A stretch of DNA of 64,000 bases from Sclerodactyla briareus (GCA_026419785.1 JAODTK010005694.1:62001-126000), one strand, 5' to 3'; numbered from the stretch's first letter, positions 47,707 through 60,560 are shown. Notes: generated from the sequence alone by a model not told the origin. Numbers and translations are program-made.

Positions 47707-50500
47707 AATGGCATAAATACGATCACTTTTATTCAACCCCAAGGGTATGGCGTGCTCGTATACAACAATATAGAAACATTTAAAGTGGTAAGAAATAGAT
47801 ATTAATTACATAGGTATAAAAAACATGTGTACAAATACGACAGTAAAAACGAACAGAGATATGGGAACAACACATTGCACTGTGAGGAGATGGCGACAAC
47901 AAACTACCGACGTAGCATGCAATAACTAACGTCTGAAATACAGGTTACGACGCTTTATGCACTGTGGGATAAAGGAGGAGAGGTGTCTGTTAGTCCTAGC
48001 CAACGGCAGCCTCATTTTACCACTTCTAGGGATTATCGCTTTGTACAAAGACTCATGGAGTGGGTGGTCCTCTCATGTAGGATTTTATCAGGCTTAACCC
48101 CTAGAAGGTGTTGGTAGGACGAGGCCAAGGATGACTGACTCTCCCAAATGTGGTCACTGCCTGTCGACCAAGCATCATCCGATGGGCATCTTCCTTCCTA
48201 ACATTGCCGCCCCATGAAATAAGGTTGTACTGCCAAACACTACAATGATTGAGTTATGGAAAATGGCAAGAATGCTGTTATTGATGTCAAACTTATTGAT
48301 CGTACGCAGGCAATGATCCGGAATTCAGTTTCTTCATTAGCATGTCAACATGATCATGCCAAGCCAGACGATTATCAATCACAACCCCAAGATATATATA
48401 ACTACCCACCCTTTCAATAGTATTACCTTTAATAGTAACCTTACGTGACACCCCTCCCGATTTTCCGAGAGTCTATGACCATTTCTCTTGTCTTGTGGGT
48501 ATTGAGTTCTAGGAAGTTATCTTCACAATAGGTAACAAAGTTATGTATTTGTTCCATATACCCCGTAGCGTCATCCTTCGTTATCAAACCAATCAGTGCG
48601 GTGTCATCTGCAAATTTGACTAAAGAGCAGTTTTCATTGGTTGACCTTGCATCGGATGTATATAAGTGAAAAGAATATGGTGCGAGAACCGTACCCTGTG
48701 GTCACCTGTGTTGGATGTGATAACATTGGATGTTCTGTTAAATGAACGTAAGGTAACATACTGGGATCTATCAGTGAGATAGTTGAAAATCCAAATAAAT
48801 ATTCGAACATTCATCCCTAATAATTTCTTGACTAAAATTGGGCTGAAGTGTTAAAAGCGGATGAAAAATCAAAGAACATGACCCTTGCTGTGTGGCCCAG
48901 ATTTGTGTGCTCAAGATGTGAATACAATCTTTCGAGACTGTATAATATGGCATCCTCTGTACTGCGCTTGGACCTGTAGGCAAATTGCATTGGATCTGGG
49001 TGATTATCCACTTTATATTGCCGAAGCTTTAGGGTGAAACGCTCACACCACTTTCATTGCTACTGAAGTCAGCGCCACTGGTCGTAAATCGTTCATGCAT
49101 GTAATGTTTGACTTCTTAGGCACTGGGATTATGCAAGAGCGTTTCCATGGAGTTGGAACAGTCTGAGTGCTAAAGAAAGATTAAAAATCATGGCAAATAT
49201 ATCGCAAGTTGGCTGGCACATACCTTTAACACACGTGGTTGTAGGCCATCTGGCCTTTCGGCCTTAAATGGTTTAGTTGAGAAATTCATGAGTACTTCCA
49301 TCTGCGGTTACAGTCAAAGCATCAAAGACTGTCATTCATGGATAATAAAATTATGCAATTCGCGGCCTCTTTGGAAAGATCATGACAATCAATCTATTGT
49401 AAAATAAGTTCAGTTCATTGGCATATTCAATTGATGTATTGGGGTATTTAAGACACGTTACTAGATTCGGTTTTCGTATAACCACTCATCAGTCGCATAC
49501 CAGTCCAGACCAGTTTCATAATATTCTCTGTGACAATGTCCCTCGATCTTACGTTTGTATGTGTCCTTTTCCTTCTTTATAACCTTCTTGAGCTCTTTTT
49601 GGACTTCCTTCACCCGTTCTCACCCCCTTGTCCAAAGAGTTGTTTCTTCTTGTTTTATGATTGACTTACTTCCCTTCTAATCCAAGGTTGTATTGTTCGT
49701 GTAGACTTTAATCTGTTTGACGGGCCCCTGTGGCATTCAACGCAGAGTTTATATAGTCGGCGATCGTCTGAGTAAGATCTCCAGCCCGTCGGGTTGCTTC
49801 CACAAAAAACATTCCAGTCGGTTGAGGTCTAAAGAGGATTGCAGGTTGTCAGTTGCTGTGGGTTCATTGCTTCACTGTGAGCAGCTTCGGTTTTCTGCCT
49901 CTGTACATAGTCGGTATTTTGCTTGCATTATAAATAATCGTGATCCGATTTCCCCAGCTTAGTTAATGGTGGATGGGCACGTAAGCCCATCTTTCACATT
50001 GGAGTGCCATAGGTCAAGGTACCTCTCCGCGTAGTGGGACAATGACGTGTTGATAATAGTTAACGCTTGTTTTCTTCAGTAAACAGTGATTAAAATCGCC
50101 TCGCTGACACCAAGGCATTAGAATGTGCAATCTCTAAATCTTGTATAACCGTACTCAGTTCGTCGGCGGCAGCTCTGGCACCACGCGGTTTGGGCACATA
50201 CGTTTGTAAGGTGAATAACGTGTGAAAATTCCCAGGGGAGATAATAGGGATCTCAACCCAACAGCAAGGATTTCCACATTCGTAGAGCATTGGTAGTGTT
50301 TTGTAGTAATTTTATTCGAATGGCACCATGTTCGTTAAACGTAATCGAACGCCTCCTCCATTTTGTTTTTCGGCTAGATTTAGGTCTCTGTCTCCCCGTA
50401 CCAGCTTGAATCATAATATTAACACAATCGTTCGTGACAGTTTCATTGGCCCAGTTCGGTGAACGACATGAGACTGATATGCTTGAAATCGTGGGTGAAG
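47707..50500 (-). pseudogene. LINE B, inserted in LINE A: endonuclease and reverse transcriptase
   Basis: Read on the minus strand, the order is as in L2/Rex-Babar-type LINEs. Near 50,260-50,100 a degenerate APE endonuclease reads PYYLPWEFSHVIHLT and, in another frame, DFNH. A linker region lies at 49,750-49,480 (KVYTNN, VQKELKKVIKKEKD). RT follows near 49,000-48,850 with QFAYRSKRSTEDAILYSLER and DFSSAFNT, then FLELNTHKTREMVID near 48,500 and RLPLARTNRHLSSFIPQCIK near 47,970. The 3' end has GAATAAAAGTGATCG. Many frame breaks make it inactive as written. The 5' end is truncated within the endonuclease. Confidence 0.75.
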
Positions 50501-50504
50501 CGTT

Positions 50505-51200
50505 TCTTTCGCAATTCTTTGTAAAATCGTTCATGAAGAGTGTCATGATCTGTGGAGAAAAGGTCAAATTGGTCCAAGGTCATTTTTGGGCCCCTTGCTC
50601 TTCCTTCTGTATATTAGTAATGACCTTCCCTGTGGTGTTACTTCCTCTGTCCGCTTTTTGGCCACGACTGTTTTTTGTGCCGTAACATCCAAAGCCCACA
50701 TGACCACGTTGCCCTCCAGATAGAACTGGATGCGCCGAACGATTGGGCTGATCGCTGGCAGATTAGGGTTCGATGCTGGGAAGCGTCCAAATATGCGTCT
50801 CTCTAATGCTAAATCTTGAAGATCTTCAATTATTCTCTCAGTGGGAGGCTCTCGTTCTGTTGTTGCACGCAACATCCATATCTCGGGGTTACTATTCCCA
50901 ATAATTTGAATTGGAATGCTCACATCCACACAATCTGTGGTAAGGCTAGACGTGCTTTAGGATTCATCAGGAGGAACTTCATATTAACGATTACGTTCCA
51001 GAACTCACGGTTGTGCTTATCAAGATGTTAACCACTGTCGATCTTGCTCCTCTCGCTGATAGAAGAAAAATGAGGCGTCTCACTGTTTTCAAACATACTA
51101 TTTCTGGCCATCTATCATAATCAGTTGGTAACCTTCTTCAGCCTGTTCAGGGTCAATCGCGGCACCACTATCAGGGTTCATATCCCCTTATTGCAGCAAA
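50505..51200 (+). pseudogene. LINE A, 3' fragment (reverse transcriptase thumb and tail)
   Basis: LINE A resumes here on the plus strand with a KSFMKSVMICGEKV segment, then a LGPLLFLLYI-like block near 50,590, and YLGVTIPNNLNWNAHIHT with CGKARRALGFIRRNF at 50,880-50,980. The end reads LADRRK and then IAANKANK near 51,190, followed by AAGCAAAC repeats. A second copy of this 3' end lies on the minus strand at 56,560-56,905. Order and strand match the fragment at 47,330-47,706, so LINE B split one element. Confidence 0.75.
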
Positions 51201-51399
51201 CAAAGCAAACAAAGCAAACAAAAATGTTGGACATAAAGAGGTTGTTGAATTGTTATATTCTCAAATAATGAATGATCTGGGGTTTTTTTTGTTGTTTTTT
51301 CACTTTGCTGATTCCGATAACATACCGATTGTGCAACAATTTGCCCGATTCCGATACAGATTATCGTCTGAACACTAAATTCAAAACCATACACTATAA

Positions 51400-52515
51400 T
51401 TCAAAACCATATACTAATAATTTTACGTGCTGAAATAAATTTGGGATGGCCAAAATGTCCAGGTTGGTTGACCTGAATCAACTGTCGTGTTGGCCGATGA
51501 CCAACTGAGTTGGCCGAAATAATAGTTGATCAGAATGGTTGTTGGCAGGAATACCTGCTATCCTGTCAGTGCACACAGCCAGCTATGTATGAAAAGCTGG
51601 AAAACAATGATTCTCTTTCTGTTATATTAGAAGAACACAAACTGAAGGCGCGTGTCAACATGCTGCAAGCAACATGTTGCTCAACACGTTCTGCCGGACA
51701 CAGGTTTCCAGTGACTACCTGTAAATGTCAATCAGAGCCGTATTCGAACACATGTTGCCAATAATTAGTTGGCGAGTATTGTCAAACAATTTGCGCCACA
51801 TGTCTCACAACATGTTGCGTCTTGTTTTCGCTCTGTCTTACAACTGTCGGACATTATCGACACAAGCGTTTCGGTCGGCAACATTTGCGCAACGTACACA
51901 CCTTCCCCTGTGTTGCTGGCCTCCTTACAAAAGCCAGGCATAAGCCGCATCACACCCACAGTCTTTCTATGGCTAGGCTAACCAGTGCCAAGCCGATGAC
52001 TAATATGGACTAAGTGAGTATATAGGCCTGAACCTAGTAAATGAGAATGAAAAAGTGTATATAAACAGTTACAAGTGTAACGAAAATCCTAACTTGTTTC
52101 TTGTTCTTCAGTTCCAGGCACGAAAATAACAGGAAGAATGGTTTTGACTTTTGAGAGGGTCCGTTTAGGCAAATTACTACGAGGAAGTCCAATTCCTGCA
52201 GTCAGTAGGCGATCTCGTGATGCTGCATGTGCGTGCATGTGGGACTCTATTGAACGTGTCCATTGACTGTGATGGCTGCTGAGTGCAGTGCAGGGTTATT
52301 GTATTACCCTCGTGCAATTAACGTACGCCAGTACTCGTTCATTGACTACACTACTTTGTATACTGCACCCACGTTGGTGTCGCTGATTCTGACTTAACAT
52401 TGTGCGGTTTTCCGGGATAAAGACAAGACAGACAATTGAAAAATTTGCCAGTTCAGGCAGTGAGTCACTCTTTTTCGTTTTTGTTTTTTTTTTTTTTGGT
52501 TGTTGGCATATACAC
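51400..52515. other. non-coding stretch with ACATGTTG-rich sequence
   Basis: Words such as GTTGGCCGA (51,490-51,515) and CAACATGTTG recur between 51,480 and 51,810, suggesting a degenerate small DNA element. No coding region was recognised. Confidence 0.35.
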
Positions 52516-52517
52516 AC

Positions 52518-52605
52518 AGTGGCGTACGTAGCTACGGGGGCGTGGTGCGCGCGCCCCCATGAGAGCCCCCCCCCCGCCCCCTCCCCTCCCCCACTGAGAA
52601 TTGGA
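52518..52605 (+). mobile_element. hAT-like terminal sequence
   Basis: CAGTGGCGTACGTAGC followed by G- and C-rich tracts resembles the common CAGTGGCGTAGC end of hAT transposons. The partner end was not identified. Confidence 0.4.
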
Positions 52606-53399
52606 GTGTCTGGGTTGTTGTTGTTTTTTCATATGTGAAAAAATCACAAGTCCTCAAGCGAAGAGGGCAATTTTGACAGCAGTCTTCTGAAAAAAATCCC
52701 GCGAATGAGGTATCTGTTGCTGTCCAAGGTGTCCTTGAGTCATAACTGCGCAAAAGATGGAACTGCCTAAAATTTCGGTATATCATCATAATCCAGGACG
52801 TGCATATTCCAACTTTGGGCAGTAGATGTATATGTTTGTAGAATACAGCGCACTGAGTTCAGCTGGCGTTGGTTTGTTGGGGGGGGGGGGGAGGGGTCGA
52901 TTCCAGTGACTGTGGTTTATTGAGACCGTGAAAATGGGAGACTGAAAATTCGATGAAACAAAAATAGCGACCAACGATGTGCTGAAAAAACTTGGACACG
53001 TTAATAGGGCAAAAGACCAAAAGTTGTGCCTGAAAACCTGAATTCGAAACCCAGCAGCCAGTCGCATTCTCTTGTAGTATCAACTGCGGGCGAAGACCCA
53101 AGATTCGGCGAGTTATCGATTGTCCCTATGCTTATTATGGTATACACATAAACATGGCTTTTCCGCGCACTAACTTCCCATGTTTGAAGAACAAGGGGCA
53201 ATGTCTTCTTCCATCCGTGGCGTATCCAGCGGAAGCACATAAAATGCATATAAAATTAGGCACACCAAATATGTGGGCCGGCTTGATGATATATGAAAAC
53301 TCCAAAAGCCAATAGGCTTAGGGATTCCTGGACTCGTTCTGATAACTTAGAGCTAGACACAAGACAATGGGAGATGCACCAGCTCATCATGGGCAACTA

Positions 53400-54525
53400 A
53401 CACGAAAATTTCCCGTTTTTATTTCTCACAAACCAACCAATAGGGTTCATATACTCTTGATAAGAAATCTACACACTGAATTTTTCGAGATTTTCAAGAC
53501 TTTGAGCTATGGCGACCTCAGATGAACCTCTGACCTGACCCCAACAATAGGGTTCATTTACTCATGGTGGGGAACAACCACTCGAGTAATGGACTTAATC
53601 CATCCTTGCGGGTCGAGTTCTCGTGTTTACAAGCCAAAATTGGCCAAAATATCGACTTTTCACAAATTTTCTATTTTCGAGCAAAATTCACCCCGACCTA
53701 CACCAAAAACAATAGGGTTCCTGTTCTCCTCATAAGGAAGCTACACACCAAATTTCAACCTGATGAGACCAACCATTCTGGACTTATCGTGTTTACAAGG
53801 TTTTCAGACTTTGGACCCCTGGTGACCTCTGACCTGACCCCAAAACAATGGGGTTCATGTACTCATCATGGGGAACACACATACCAAGTCTGAGCTTCAT
53901 CTCTCCAGGCGGGTCCGAGTTTCATGTTACGAGCCAAACTTGCCAAAATATCATTTTTTTCATTCACAAATTTTCTATTTTGACCAAAAGTAAAACCAAC
54001 CCCCGACCATACAAACCATAGGGTTTCCTGTTCTCCCTCCTCATAAGGAAGCTACCACACCAAATTTCAACCTGATGAGACCAACCATTCTGGACTTATC
54101 GTGTTTACAAGGTTTTCAGACTTTGACCACTATTGCGTGCTCTGACCTGACCCCAAAACAATGGGGTTCATGTACTCATCATGGGGAACACACATACCAA
54201 GTATGAACCTTCATTCGTCCAGGTGGTGTCCCAGTTCTCGTGTTTACAAGCCAAAATTGGCCAAAAATATCAATTTTCACAAATTTTCTATTTTCGAGCA
54301 AAATTCACCCCGACCTACACCAAAAACAATAGGGTTCCTGTTCTCCTCATAAGGAAGCTACACACCAAATTTCAACCTGATCGGACCAACCATTCGGACT
54401 TATCGTGTTTACAAGGTTTTCAGACTTTGACCCTCTGGTGATCTCAGATGACCTCTGCCTGACCCCAAAACAATGGGGTTCATGTACTCATCATGGGGAA
54501 CACACATACCAAGTATGAGCCGGAC
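53400..54525 (+). repeat. tandem array of about 310-bp units
   Basis: GGGTTCATNTACTCATSRTGG-type words start at 53,549, 53,849, 54,163 and 54,475, giving about 3.6 units of 300-314 bp. Each unit contains TCTGACCTGACCCC, TTTACAAGCCAAAATTGGCC, AACAATAGGGTTCCTGTTC and CACACCAAATTTCAACCTGA. Internal words repeat too (ATAGGGTTC against ATGGGGTTC), suggesting a half-unit of about 150 bp. Open frames are by-products. Confidence 0.9.
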
Positions 54526-54624
54526 ATACTCAGACCCGATCAGTTTATCGTTTACACAAGCTGGGCGTCACACACCTACACACGTGTACTCAAGGAATCA
54601 AAAATGTTTAGATTCGATTATGTC

Positions 54625-54830
54625 AAGGTGGCGCCAGCGGGGGATGGGGAAAGGGGCCGCCCCCCTCGGGGAAACCTGCTCTAAACAAAACCCTCCGTCG
54701 TGGAATTTTCCCAATCTCGTCGGGGAGCCCGGGTGGGTAAAATTTAATATTTCCAACCTTCTTTATAGCGAAAATTCGGGAATTTCTATATTAGAGCTGA
54801 AAAATTTCGGCGCGCTTCGCGCACCTCTTT
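54625..54830 (+). mobile_element. hAT-like terminal fragment
   Basis: GTGGCGCCAGCGGGGG with G- and C-rich runs is followed by TTCGGCGCGCTTCGCGC, a small hairpin. The layout is similar to the ends at 52,518 and 61,659. Confidence 0.35.
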
Positions 54831-55149
54831 TGTAACATTGCCAAGTTCTCGCATCACGTTCCAGAGATCAGCGTATCCATTCTCTATCTCCCAACAGATA
54901 TAAAAATTGTCTCATATATACATAGGCCCTATGAATATACCTGTCAATAGTTAACGTCCTAATTCTGTTGGGGAGGAGGATCGTTCTGCCGTTTACCACG
55001 TTTTGCTTTTGTGTTAAGTGGTCGGTGGTCCACACACGACTCATTTACGACCGCACAATGGATAACAATCGATCGAGTAGAGCTGTAGGTAGACTATAAT
55101 GAGGTTTTGCCTACGGTACCGTCACCTCACCAATCGCGCCGTGTTTATA

Positions 55150-55480
55150 TATCGAATTATTAAACACGTGTCTCCGTAGTGATAGACGTAACGTATTGGG
55201 CGCGACCTACCCGACATCAAAATCGCTAAAAAAAGCGTCTCGAATATTTCTTGGAACCGACTCAGAATAGGATTGTATGTCCCGACTTTGCGGCAGTGGA
55301 AGGCGCAAGACATAAGAAGGCCCGGGAAGCCTGAAAGGTGAAGACACTACCGTCTTCCAGAATACGTTTTGACAAGTGATATCGCAAATTTGACCGAGGA
55401 AGCGTATCGTGATATGCAAATAGGCGCCGTAACCCCAACCCCCAGCATGGTCTTCCTTCTGCGCGGTCCCTGGTTCCAGT
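55150..55480. repeat. dispersed repeat, paralogous to 35,170-35,560
   Basis: The order of words is the same as in the partner copy, from ACACGTGTCTCCGTAG to ATCGCAAATTTGACC. Confidence 0.7.
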
Positions 55481-55814
55481 GTTCTATTTTGCACCGAATT
55501 GCATCAAGACCACCTGAAGTGGCCAAATTTCCAGATTTACTATAAGATCATGCAGGTGAAACGCAAAATAATACCCGGAGCGGACTGGATGTTTTCGGTG
55601 TGCTTTGTTGCACTCATTTGCATCAACGCCCGCCTGCAAATGCCAAAATTTTAAGAGGGATGGCTTATACTCAGACTAGGTGAGAACTCAAAATAAATTT
55701 TGGAACGGAATAGGTGTTTGGGTGTGATATATCGCACCAAATTGCATTAAACAGCTGCCTGTTCCACAAGATGCTAGAGATAATATGAGTTGAGGCTTGA
55801 CTCGAAGCCAAATT

Positions 55815-56215
55815 GAAATAATAATGATAGATATCTCGTTCTTCTATGGCGCTTTTCCTCGTCGAAGACATGCTCAAAGCGCTTCACAACAGATATTACC
55901 CTGATCCTTTCGTGACTTGTATTATCACCGCACTTTCTCTCGCTTGTGCTCTCCTCTCCCGCGCATCATTCCAGTACGTCGCTTCATCGTGTCCCCCTGG
56001 GGACTTCCCAATAGTTTTGTCACATACGGGCGCTCGCTCACTCTTCACAAGCACCTCCCGGTCTTACCTTAAACCCCTTGGATGGCGTGAACCTTCAGGA
56101 GACTGCCTTGTCCAACAGCACTGCGGAAAAGTCCTCGAGCTTCCAATGGGCTCCGAACTCGCAATCAATTGTTTTTGCATCTGGAGCTCCAACCGACTGA
56201 GCTCATCCGCCTCCC
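55815..56215 (-). mobile_element. tRNA-derived SINE, minus strand, near full length
   Basis: Read on the minus strand, the head at about 56,214 has GGATGAGCTCAGTCGG (A-box-like) and about 35 bases later GCGAGTTCGGAGCCC (B-box-like). The body continues to AAGCGCTTTGAGCATGTC and GGAAAAGCGCCATAG near 55,850, and the tail is ATTATTATTTCAA-like at 55,815-55,830. It shares the head and the following TGGACAAGGC line with the SINEs at 39,870 and 43,690. Confidence 0.7.
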
Positions 56216-56559
56216 CTTTTTATTTTATGCGTTTTTGATGTTCTATGGTCGCGCCCAATAAGTTACAACACTACGGAGACCCTTTTTTGTGGGTATATAT
56301 ATATACGTGTAAATAATGTCATAAACACGGCGCGATTGGTATGGTCCCGTAGCAAAACCCATATAGTCTACAGAATGGAAAACGAGTTTTTGTTATCCAT
56401 TGTGCCGGGGTCCTACATGATCGTGTGTGGACACACCGGACACTTAACCCAAGGCAAGAGAGTGGTGGACGGCAGAAAGATCATCCTGCCCCAAAGTTGG
56501 AATGGCAACGTCCTGGATTATTATGCGAACCGAAATTTTTAGGTAACAGTATATGAATT

Positions 56560-56905
56560 GGTCGTATAATTCCTCGTTATACGACTCTTTGCCTCCGGGA
56601 TCGATGCGATTATCATGTGTTAAGGCTTTTCCATTCCAATCACAGATAGTCCTCGGGGCCAAAAGAGAACTCTAGCAATGCCTTGTTTGCTGCAATAATT
56701 GGAATATGAATCCTTATGGTGGTGCTGGCGATTGCGCGGGACAGGCTGAAGAAGGTTCCAAGTGGTAATGATAGGTGGCCAGAAATAGTATGTTCGAAAA
56801 CAGTGGAGACCCCATTTTTCTCCTATCCGCGAGAGTAGCAAGATAGACATGGTCAACATCCGGTAACACAGACCGGGAGTTCTGGAATCGTATTCGTTAA
56901 TATGA
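56560..56905 (-). pseudogene. LINE A family, 3' end only
   Basis: On the minus strand the sequence matches 50,995-51,200: LADRRKMGS followed by FSNILFLATYHYHLEPSSAC. Beyond that match comes a PRTICDWNGKAL segment, typical of the last residues of LINE RT proteins. It is a severely 5'-truncated insertion, the usual fate of LINE copies. Confidence 0.65.
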
Positions 56906-57539
56906 AATCCAATTTAGGGATTTAGTGTGCTGGTGACCAATTTCAAATTCATTAGACTGATTGTTGACCATGTGTCTAACTAAAACAGTACTAATTTTTC
57001 GTCGAATAAGACGACAATTAAAATAGTCAACGATACTGTCCCAAACATTGCCTAAGCTAGGCCTCAAACTAACACGATTTGGTTAGGCTATATTGAAACT
57101 AACTGTCTAAAGTCCCGCCACTTCTAACGTTCTCAATCGCGATCATTGACTGCTCAACTGCGACTTAAAATACGTGAATCCTCCTACCAAACTCTTCCAA
57201 GGCTAGTACTATCGCTAACAATTTTTGTGGCTGGATTGTGTCCAAATTATCTTACGAACAGGCTGTTCGACGATAAGAAAATCACGTAGCGTGCCGGGCG
57301 GCGCTGGTAACTAATGCCTCCACATCCTCTATGTGACAATCGCCTAACGTTACGAATATATGAATCACTATGCAAGTTGTCCACAACTTTCAGGTCGGAA
57401 CCCGTCACAGCTGGCTTCCGGAAATAGAACTTGAAATACTACACTAGCTCCCCAGGATTGGACGGAAGTAGAGAACAAACGATCAAAAATCATACCCAAT
57501 CAATATAATGAACTTGAACATAGCGGACGTGGCCATTGA

Positions 57540-58573
57540 CCGTGCCTACCAGATCGGCTGACGTGCGATGGCGGTGGCGTTTGGACCACATCAGATGGGG
57601 GTTTCCGTGGCTGGGGTGGAGTGACGACTTTTGGTTTGGCTGAGGTGGAGTGACGACTTTTGGCTGGGGTGGAGTGACGACCGTTGGCTCCGCCGGCCGG
57701 CTCGGTGAGAGCTCAACTGGTGACGGCTCCTGAAGGTTAACTCAAGATATGCTGGTTTCAGGCGATCAAGGCTAATAGTTACTCACTTTCCATGGATAAG
57801 AAGGATGAAGAACTTGTCATGACGTTCAATAACCCTGTACGGTCCCTGATGATGCGGATGCAATGAAGTTATCACTGCATCGATGCGAACCCAAACGTGC
57901 GTACAAGATTGGAGATCAGGGTGCACTTGTGAATGGCGTGACTGCCGTTGGTCAGAGCAGGCCGTAACTTAGACATGTGACTTCGAAGACGGTCGATGTA
58001 CTCGGATGAGGGTACCTGGGTGATGGCGTTAGGCGGAGAGATAAATTCGTACGGGAGAGAAAGGGTCGTCCCGAAGACCATCTCGGCTGCGGAGCAGTCA
58101 ATATCGACCTTGAGTGATGCACGGATGCCAAGAAGCGCCAATGGAAGAACTTCGGTCCAGTGAGTTGAATCAGTTGCAGACAGCGCTGACTTGAGCTGCC
58201 GATGAAAGCGTTCGACCATGCATTGGCGGCTGGATGATAGGCTGTGGTGCGGATACGACGAGTACCAAGAAGTTCGATGAGTCTACGGAACAAGGAAGAC
58301 TCAAATTGTGCACCCCTATCAGTTGTGATAATGGGTGGAGACCCCAAAGAGAGCAACCCAATGCTTAACGAAGTGTTTCGCAACAGTTTCTGCGGTGATG
58401 GAGATAGGGATAGCTTCTGCCCAGCGATTTGACCTGTCAATAATCGTCGATAAATATGTAAAGCCCTCAGAAGGAGGTAGATGTCCCACCAAGTCCATAT
58501 GGATATGCTGGAAGCGTGCCTGAGCTGGAGGAAAGGTACCTATCGGCGTCTTCGTATGACGTTGTACCTTCAC
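57540..58573 (-). pseudogene. gypsy integrase with Pro-rich C-terminal end
   Basis: Near 58,500-58,330 is a readable core: HMDLVGHLPPSEGFTYLSTI carries the first catalytic Asp. ITTDRGAQF, with the second Asp, follows in another frame near 58,320, and the region of the catalytic Glu lies near 58,220. Downstream, VERFHRQLKSALSA, HWTEVLPLALLGIRA and AAEMVFGTTLSLPYEF (58,215-58,030) are in one frame. The tail at 57,720-57,600 contains three GTCGTCACTCCACC repeats encoding Val-Thr-Pro-Pro units. Integrase would insert the cDNA into the genome. At least two frame breaks are present. Confidence 0.8.
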
Positions 58574-58799
58574 TCGCTGGCACTTGGACCTGGAACCTAC
58601 AGTACCACCACCGCTGTACCATCTTTGTGACGCCTGTCCACCCCCAAACGAAACGTTGCTTCACGATCGACGGGTAGAATGACACAAGGGTGTGAAAAGA
58701 ATGCAGTGAATCAACACAGCCTCGCGAACTGTAGAGGAACATAGGGTCGTGGAGTACCGGTGAGACATCGCATGTGATAGTACCTTCAGTCGAGGGTAG

Positions 58800-60060
58800 A
58801 GAACATCCGGAAAAGAGAGAAGACGAATTCTGTAGCTGTTGTGAGCTCATGTCTTTGTGATGGGCGGATGACAGAGAGGCGAATAAGGTCCAAGGACGAA
58901 GGTAGAGTGGTGACGCTGCGGACGTTACGAGACAAGGCGTCTGCCACGACGTTATTGCGACAGATACATTGCGGAAGATCCATGGCGAATTGGGTTATAT
59001 AGTCCCGATGACGGATTTCACGAGGCGATAACGGGGCAGGCGTGGTAGGAAAGGCATAGGTGAGCGGCTTATGATCAGTGAACACAGTGAAACAACGGCC
59101 CTCGAGCATGGACAGAAGTACTGAGAATAACTGACAAAAGTTCACACCAAAGCGCTGTACTCGATTCGGCCTTTCGAGTCGCTTGGAGAGAGGAAGAAGG
59201 GATGCAAAAACACCACGGATGAACTGCGGCACGGACTCCACCACAGAAAAATCAGAGCATCAACCATGATGCAAAGTGGTGCCTGAGGCACAGGAGATGC
59301 GAAGCAAAAGTACACTAACAAGAGTAGTCTTACGACGTAAAGACTGTTAGCTGAGATCAGGCAATACTCGATAGGCCGTTGTTTAACATTGGATTTGAGT
59401 AGATCGGGGTTGAGAAGATGCATGAGGTCGGCCAATAGGAAATAAAACGACGATAGAATGAAAGACCGAGAAAAACTCGCGGAGTTTGGTCATGGTCAAA
59501 AACGTAGGAACTGGAAAGTTATGAATAGCAGAGGACTTTCTCAGAGAGTGGGCTGATACCATCGCTGGAAACACGAGGTGACCCAGAAAGTCAAGAGCGA
59601 AGACACTCACGCTCGGTAGGATTGGTAGAGACAACGGATCATCAAGCCTCTGGAAACAATGGCGCAGATGACAACAGTCCGAAAGGCATTGAAACGAATT
59701 CGAAAAGCCCGAAGGGCGTGGTCATCTCAGTCTTGGGTACGTCGGCAGGTTCCACAGGAAGGGAGGGTACCACGGACAGATCTATCTGGAGAACACCGTT
59801 TTACGTTGGAGATGCTGGTGAAATCGTGGAGATGGGGTGTTGGAGAACGATCAGGAACAGTGGAGTGTTGAGGGAACGGTAGTCCCATCTGGTCCCAATC
59901 TCCGAATTCTTGGGGACCATGGGGAGAGGGGCAAGGACCAGGAGATTTTAGAAGGGGTCGTATTATCCTAAGTCGAGCATGTGAGCAAACTCATTCTTTG
60001 CCATTTAGGTCTGTCAGGAGCCAATCGACGAGGTCGGGCATTGAACCGGGAACCCTTTGG
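58800..60060 (-). pseudogene. gypsy reverse transcriptase and RNase H
   Basis: On the minus strand the RT begins near 60,040 with a segment ending RPRRLAPDRPKW. It passes through MVPKNSE near 59,920 and a TTPFGLFEFVSMPFG block near 59,690, then a thumb region near 59,540 (PVPTFLTMTKLREF). RNase H follows with CFTVFTDHKPLTYAF near 59,070 and NNVVADALSRN near 58,940. The Asp of VFTDHKPL is a known RNase H catalytic residue. The usual RT active-site block was not found intact, and there are many frame changes. Confidence 0.8.
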
Positions 60061-60439
60061 TGAGGATTGTTGAGTGACGTGTGCTGACGTGGTCAGTACG
60101 GCTTGGGGAGTTAGGGAAACTGAGCGAGAGGAGAAGAGCTTGGTACTGCGACAAAGTACCAATGACACTGGAAGAAAGGCTAGTTGGATAAGCAGTGTAT
60201 TCACAGACCGAAAACAGAGATACTCAAGATGGATTGGTACATCGTCTACGATCCGCATAATCGACAACCAAGTAAAATAATGCCAAGGATTCAGCACCAT
60301 TAATAGGCATAGTAGCGTAGCCTCAATCAATAGCCAACGAAAAAAAACCGGACGCAGACAATGTCGAGAGGAGGGGACACTTTAACGCAGTTGGATGGCA
60401 GTGGGATTTGCAGCCGCTTAGAGAGACCGAACTGGCAGA

Positions 60440-60560
60440 GATTTATCCGAGTACTGCAGGGAACACGCTGACGTCTGCTCCCGTATCCACAAAAATCGTA
60501 AGCCAGAGTTGCGGTCAAAAAAAAACGACTCTACGCGTGGGCCAGCTGCACTTGCGCAGT
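60440..60560 (-). pseudogene. gypsy aspartic protease core
   Basis: On the minus strand, near 60,500-60,460, one frame reads FVDTGADVSVFPAVL, the retroelement aspartic protease active site with its DTGA motif. It lies between the gag and RT traces, as expected. The frame is open only briefly. Confidence 0.7.

Larger units (their letters stand above)
47059..51376. mobile_element. possible hAT-like element hosting nested LINEs
   Basis: AGTGTTCAAACGAT (47,059-47,072) is repeated inverted as ATCGTCTGAACACT (51,363-51,376). GATTCCGAT-type words lie just inside both ends (47,095-47,140 and 51,308-51,360), like subterminal repeats of hAT elements. No matching 8-bp target duplication was found, so the assignment is tentative. 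The interval contains LINE A with LINE B inside it. Confidence 0.45.

Noticed and set aside
55846..56238. Open frame of 130 codons on the plus strand
   Set aside because: It runs antisense through the SINE at 55,815-56,215.
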